Positions 58,594 through 64,000 of a DNA stretch of 64,000 nucleotides are shown here, piece after piece. The position numbers were made by a program, and so were the translations under genes. The stretch is from the NCBI RefSeq assembly GCF_029227915.1, contig NC_079882.1:9796001-9860000 (forward strand), given 5' to 3'. Each line of letters begins with the position of its first letter. Positions within the stretch are counted from its first letter, which is position 1. The stretch is from Hydractinia symbiolongicarpus. Lineage: Eukaryota > Cnidaria > Hydrozoa > Anthoathecata > Hydractiniidae. The notes under the pieces were generated by a model. That model was given only the letters and a program-made list of their open reading frames with translations, did no database searches and was not told where the DNA came from.

Positions 58594-59802
58594 GTATTAA
58601 CGCCGATAACTATTTTTGACCTTACAGGAAAGTGTAATTAGGTCTGCATTGCTTGTGAAAAATTCACTGAGTCAGGTCAGTACTATTGTGTTTAGTATTT
58701 TTTATTTTTGCCTTCACTGGTCTTTATTTTCAAGTTCATTTAAAAGTTAAAAAGCCTTTATCGTTGAAATAATCAGGTTATGAAAGGTTAAATACAAGCT
58801 TGGATATTGTTGATTTTTTTATTTCAGAAAATGCAAAGAGGAAGGAGTACTGGCGTGAATTTTTCTCTTGAAAACGTCTTCTGTGTGTACAGCCATGTCT
58901 TTTTCTACAAATAAATGATATATACTGTTTAATTTGTTAGAACAAGAAGATCAGTCAACGCGAGATTTAAATGCCAGGTGGAAAACTTTCGCGAAACGAA
59001 ATCACAACCTAATGCAACGTTTGCTTTCTGAGTCTTGCGACGAAAAAAAAATCCTTTGTTGAAGTATTCAAAAGGCAGTGGTGCCAAGTTTCATTGGGCT
59101 GCATTTACATCATTATGCGAAACCAATCCTGAGTTTCATGATGAATATTTGAGGAATAGTGAAAATGTACCCAGCGGTTTTGTACATTTTCTCAGAAGCA
59201 ACTTTTCTGATTTAGGCATCAGTGCAACTTCACATAGCAGGATTGGATACATAACAAGTTTAAAGACTTATTTGATCGAAATGAACAGTAGTAGATTTCA
59301 TTATACGTGTCCTACATTAACAATTATTTATTACTATGTTCTTTGACTTATGTTATATTCATGTATTTGTTAAAAAAATTCGGCAAGAATACTTACTGTC
59401 TTTGTCATTTGTTATCTTTTCTTTTGGAGAATGTGGATATTTAATGTTTTTAAGATCACCAAGTCTGATATGCAGGTTTTTAAAGTTTCGAAGTTCAGTA
59501 GACACCCCAACCCATATGATCCAAGAAGGTTCAGGAAAACGTAGGTAGAGGTTATATGCCTGCCCATGTTGTCCAAAAAGGTTTAGATGAGGACGTGACT
59601 TACGTTACCTTGTAAGTTTTGTTGAAAGGTCTTACCCAGGGTGTCAACAATCCGCATTAACAAAAGATTAATTTTCTGAAAAATAATCAAGCGATAAGTG
59701 TATTTTACTTATCCCGATAATATGGGTTGGATTCGGACAATATGGGTTGTTGCCGTTCTTCGGACAACATGGGTCGACCGGACAATATGGGTCGGAACAG
59801 TG

Positions 59803-60849
59803 CAAATTTGGTAAGAAAAAATGTGTTATCCATTTGCAAAAATTCATTTTGTGTTTTCCATCAATGTTTATGATTATCTCTTTATTAATAATTTATTAAT
59901 AATAAATCACTGCTTGTGGAATAATTTGCGATATTTTATGTTCGGGATTGAATCTTCAAAACATGATCTGACGCAGGTTCACCTGCAGCAAAGTGGACAG
60001 ATGAGCAATTATTATTTTAATACATTTTGCCAGCACTGTTCATGATGTATGAAGCTCTATCACAGCCAATTGGGAGATGTTGGAATGTCATATGAAAGCT
60101 TTTTTGGTGTTGCACGCCAGATGTTACATTGTGGAATTTCTAATTTCTCTCGCACTTAAGTGAAGCAGTCAACATGCACAAAAAAAGGACAACAAAAATT
60201 CATCAGGTAAAGTGTAGTGATCGTATCGTCATGATTGAGCTTCCCGGGCCCTATTTCGTGAATATCAAAAATGCGTTAACTTGAGTACCAATCCTGTTTT
60301 TGACTTTGACAACGTTCAGGGTTAGCTTGAAAAATATTTTTGTTATTTCCTAAGTGTTTAGAATTTAGGCATTTTAAGGAAGGGCGATAAAAATTTACGG
60401 AAAAAATAATGAAGTGATGAAAATAATCCAGAGCTACCTACAAGGTTTTATCTCAAAGAGCTTTATGGAAACGAAAATGATGGTATTTAGGTATATAGCT
60501 TTAAACAGATAAGCTAAGGAAAAAACAAAAAGAGTTATTCCGTATTTAAATTAAGCGCCGAATACTGGATTTGTAATCTTAAAAGATCGTTTACAACAAG
60601 TGAAATACCCAGTCTAATTTTTGTAATTAAATAAAATACATAGCTTTATCAAGGGGAATAAAGTTGTGACGCGTGATTAACCTGACCATAGATGATGTCA
60701 TTGAATAATTTTAGAATATTTTTGATTTTATCCGATCGTTTGTGGCCGATTTCGTTTAGTCGAATAATTTGAATAATGTTACATAATTTTTTTGGCTACA
60801 AAAAATTTTAAAGGCAATGTTGGATTTCATTCGAAAGCTAAAATAAATA
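59803..60849. other. Intergenic, no gene seen
   Basis: A 74-codon frame at 59821-60045 has no domain. No structured repeats found. Confidence 0.5.
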
Positions 60850-60928
60850 CAACCTCGTCCCCAGGGTCTTGTGGCCCTGAGCCGTTATCAACTTATCAAC
60901 AAGGCAAAATTCCCCGAGAACGAGGTTG
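60850..60928. mobile_element. 79-bp foldback element with 9-bp target duplication
   Basis: The ends are CAACCTCGTCCCC and GAACGAGGTTG. Internal GTTATCAACTTATCAAC is semi-repeated. Flanks AAATAAATA (60841-60849) and AAGTAAATA (60929-60937) match at 8 of 9 positions. Confidence 0.8.
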
Positions 60929-60942
60929 AAGTAAATAGACAT

Positions 60943-61053
60943 TGGTATTTTTGACAAATTTTAAACTTCCGATGACGTCACAAAAATGTGCTGACATTAG
61001 CAAAAAGTTATTGCTACTATTTTGTACGAAGTTTGATTCCATTTGAGTATGAG
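60943..61053 (-). mobile_element. Relic of the piggyBac-like element
   Basis: Aligns to the 57047-57180 part of copy 2 in the same direction: a TTCTGATGACGTCACA-like block (here CCGATGACGTCACA), AATGTGCTGAC, AGCAAAA..TTATT, and AAGTTTGATTC. Neither terminal repeat remains. Confidence 0.65.
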
Positions 61054-62028
61054 AACGAGACTTGTCAAGCACCCTCTACCTCTGTTTATATCTTCCACAA
61101 ACCTCGACACAAACTGGGTTAACCTATTAATGTATACTGGTGCATTAACACGTTCAAATCTTAGGTTCCTTTAGTCTCAGGTACGATCGGTTTTTGTACG
61201 GGAATTTTACACCTAATTTACCACAACTTGAAAACTCACTAAGTTATCTTTGTTTTTGTGTACCACGTTGGGATTCGTAAATAATTGTCTGTAGTAATTT
61301 TTATGAACAAGGAAGAGTATAATACGTGCTGGTTAAGAAATACAACGCTATCACAGTTGATCCGTTGATTGGTTTAGTAAATATTTGAAAGAGCCTTTTT
61401 GATTTGTTTTGATATTGAAATCAAAAAGCGATAGAGCCCTAGGGACGGAGATTAAATCATTTCTTTATCTTCCCGATTTAAAGAACAAGTACAAACATTC
61501 ACGCGCTGCTTCGTAATAAACTGTTCATCAGACTTAACTGCTTAATAAAAAAGTCATACCCTCTAATATCTTTACTACACTCCACTTTTTCTTTGTACGT
61601 TCAACTTCCAATCTACGTCATTCTTGCATAATTTGTAATACGCCACACTCCTCTACGGCGTTATTATAAACCACTTATTATCTGTGAAGACTTCATAAGA
61701 ATGCGATAGGCTAATGATGAATTTGTAGAGTATTAAAACTCAGACGCTGAATTAGACGAATTAGTTGGAAATTGTGGTAACAGTTGAGACCGCTTGAGAC
61801 TAATCCACGTTAGCAATTAATGCGAACACATGGAAAAGTAGTTCTGAGCAGCCAATTAATCCATAAAACACCCATTTACTGGCAATACGCAAGACATGCG
61901 TACCCTTTATGACGTCAAGTTTTGGTCGAAGAGAGTGCTGTGAAAAAGGTTAAACATTAACAGTATATTTAATTTTAACTAACTTGCTCTTAAATAATAA
62001 TTTTCATAAACAATGTTTTATAATCAAC

Positions 62029-62090
62029 ACTCCACCCCCGTCCCCAGGGTATTTTGCCTTCTTGATATGAGAAAGGACGGGCTAAAAATA
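62029..62090. mobile_element. Partial foldback element
   Basis: CACCCCCGTCCCCAGGGTAT with CTTCTTGATATGAG matches one arm of the foldback family. The second arm is absent or highly diverged (GGACGGG). Confidence 0.45.
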
Positions 62091-62585
62091 CTTTAGCCAA
62101 CATATGGCCAGATTATGCAAAACGTCATACGGTAATTTATGCGACCTTCAATGGTGGAACTTTAGCGATGTTATAGGGTATCGCCGTCATTCCCCATATT
62201 AAAGAGGCAAAAAACCCTTTGAAAGACAGTCAGAAAACGAAGAACCTGGTAAAACACAGTCCGGTGTGAAGTGAGTAAATGAAAAAGTGCAGTAGCGTTT
62301 TTCATATTAAACTAAAATTTTATGTCGAGTGATGCGCAAGCCTAAGCCATACGAAGAAAGCAAATACTTCTAAGTAAAAAGTCCGCAAGCAACAATTAGG
62401 AGACAGTGAATTCAGTACAATAAAGAAACCTAAGCAACATTGAGCCATTTTGTGTTGTTTATAAAGCAAAAGCACATAGCAAAACGTACCAAAAGAAATG
62501 TAGTTTTTTAAATTTTTGACGTCTATCTACCTAACTCTTTAGATTAAAGGAAGAACAGAGACGGTCAAAGCATTAAAGATCTACC

Positions 62586-62690
62586 AGACAAGCATCCTTG
62601 CCCCAGGGTCTCTTGGTCCCTAAGCCGTTATTGCTGAGCGGGCCGCTATCAAATTAATCATAAAGGCGAAATGCTCTGAAAGGCTACCCG
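62586..62690. mobile_element. Diverged foldback element
   Basis: The left arm, CATCCTTGCCCCAGGGTCTC, and the internal CCTAAGCCGTTAT match the element at 60850. The right side (AAGGCGAAATGCTCTGA) matches its right arm weakly. Confidence 0.5.
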
Positions 62691-63668
62691 ATGATTGTTA
62701 ATGACGTACTTTTAATATAACACGCACGCATATGAAAAAAGAGGTTGAAATTAGCACGAACTCCTTTGCCAAACTATGTAGATCTGTTATACTACCATGG
62801 CCACCAAACTTACACTAGAGCACCGGATTATTGTCTATTCTACAACCTCCAACCCCACCGAGAAATGTGAAAAAACAATTTTTTAAATGCGTGAAAATAC
62901 TCTTTAGGATCTCAGGCATTGACTTTCAACCTTTGGGATGTGTTCCTGAGGAGTAGAATAATAAATTCCGCAACAATCTTTCATATATGGTTAACTAGCG
63001 CCAGTTTTGCAGCAAACACCTCAATTTAACTATTTTTTAATGTTGAAGCAAAATTTTAGCTAGTCACATAAATCGACCACCAATTGCTTTTTTTTGGTTT
63101 ACAAAATACTCCCGCGCAGCGTGGCAAATATAAATTTTCACAAGTTCAATCAAAAAGGCAAAATGCCCTGATAACGCCTGCAGCATTGCGGGACTAGCAT
63201 AAATGGGGTTGAATATGCATAAAAATGCTTAAATTGTGTACAATAACACGCCTAAATACGTGAACATGCCAAAATGGGGTAAACAAAATGGGGTGACATT
63301 GACTGGGCGAAGGCGAGTAAGCGAATTTTACAGAAGACAAAAACCTTGGAGACGAAGAAAAGGTAGTAAATGCCATTGTGAAAGGACTGCATGTTTTATC
63401 TACCACTATGGGATGCAGATCAATGTGGCATCACCTAAAAATAAATCGAGGAGTAATAAAAACACGAAATTTAGTTATGGCCGCATTAAGCTGAATTCAC
63501 ACTGTAAGTGCGGTTGGTAACTGCATGGCCCTTGCTTTTATATTCTTTACATTAAATTTAAAAATACTTTGTTATATTTTTGCATACAATAGAAAAGTGA
63601 TAAGTAAATAACTAAGTGATTCTAGAATAACAATGAAAAATGCTTATGTCAGCATGCAGCAACGCAAA

Positions 63669-63711
63669 ACGCTGCAGCAAGTTTGAATTTGATATAAACT
63701 TGCCGCAGCGT
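63669..63711. repeat. Short inverted repeat (16-bp arms)
   Basis: ACGCTGCAGCAAGTTT (63669-63684) and AAACTTGCCGCAGCGT (63696-63711) pair with one mismatch around an 11-base AT loop. It could form a stable hairpin; no function assigned. Confidence 0.75.
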
Positions 63712-64000
63712 CATGAAATAAACCGAAAGTGAGTATACGTCCTTTAGTGACTACCGTATATGGTCACAACGCGCCGTGATGCCGGGGTTTTTGTGTGGAT
63801 TTATCATTAAGAATCATAGGTCCTAAGAGCGGTTCACTTTGTGCACTATAAAGTTAGACGAAAGAAACAAACGGTCGATGAATGATGGATATGAGAAGCT
63901 CAAGCTGTTTGAGATATGGCTTCATTGATAGCCACATAAAGAATATTATATGTTTTCAATTAGTCAAGTTTAAAAATCATTTAAATATTGTTGGGACGTT

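Larger units (their letters stand above)
57382..59802 (+). mobile_element. 2.4-kb DNA transposon with subterminal GACAATATGGGT repeats
   Basis: Left-end GTCGACCCATGTTGTCCGA is matched in inverse at the right end (TCGGACAACATGGGTCGAC, 59759-59777). The match extends outward with lower identity (GTGCTGTGCC against GCACTGTTCC). Copies of GACAATATGGGT are scattered near both ends: 57448, 57470 and several between 59718 and 59790. The interior contains broken exon-like coding pieces and a tRNA-like gene. The superfamily is not certain. An integrase-type (Ginger-like) transposon is suggested by the His-rich exon at 58474-58593. The target duplication was not resolved. Confidence 0.65.
61054..63668. 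other. Intergenic with foldback fragments, no gene seen
   Basis: Other than the foldback pieces there are traces of the same family at 61430-61452 (CCCTAGGGACGGAG) and 63155-63175 (AAGGCAAAATGCCCTG). A 94-codon basic frame at 63236-63520 is not supported by any domain or splice signal. Confidence 0.5.

Noticed and set aside
63236-63520. 94-codon basic protein
   Set aside because: No domain, a non-ATG start and proximity to foldback fragments; insufficient support.

Overview
The window looks like nuclear DNA of an early-branching animal, most likely a cnidarian and possibly a hydrozoan. It is AT-rich, its genes have many introns with ordinary GT/AG splice sites, and it carries a seven-transmembrane gustatory-receptor-like gene plus several classes of transposon remnant. 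The phylum is inferred from gene content and repeat style. I could not test it by similarity search.

Four host genes can be supported. (1) LAMTOR1, the lipidated lysosomal anchor of the Ragulator complex, has six exons on the + strand (3756-8768). (2) A 420-residue single-exon membrane protein, probably gustatory-receptor-like, lies on the - strand (11467-12729). (3) An N4BP2-type protein (CUE domain, P-loop kinase, Smr endonuclease) has nineteen exons on the - strand (17203-29536). All splice phases join and the CDS is 3381 nt, 1126 residues plus stop. (4) A secreted or membrane-attached alpha-carbonic anhydrase has seven exons on the - strand (51736-53812, 336 residues). These are independent housekeeping, sensory or physiological genes; nothing suggests an operon.

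Much of the rest is mobile DNA. Positions 33.4-39.7 kb hold a decayed Polinton/Maverick-type element (protein-primed DNA polymerase B pieces and a retroviral-type integrase). Positions 32.4-33.05 kb hold a DIRS-like tyrosine-recombinase remnant. Positions 57.4-59.8 kb hold a terminal-inverted-repeat element with broken integrase-like exons and an embedded tRNA-like gene. Short non-autonomous families are numerous. They include Helitron-like elements (six copies, two of them fused head to tail), piggyBac-like TTAA elements (two nearly complete copies and a relic), tiny foldback elements with 9-10 bp target duplications, and two single-copy MITEs (2718-3074 and 6136-6517).

The window also carries a 2.6 kb tandem duplication (41001-46263), a 40-bp minisatellite (15481-15790) and a local duplication that copied an N4BP2 splice acceptor into the upstream intron. 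I found no clear new multi-gene system. The most interesting signals are the Helitron-like family with its tandem junction, the tRNA-like gene inside a transposon, and the foldback family.
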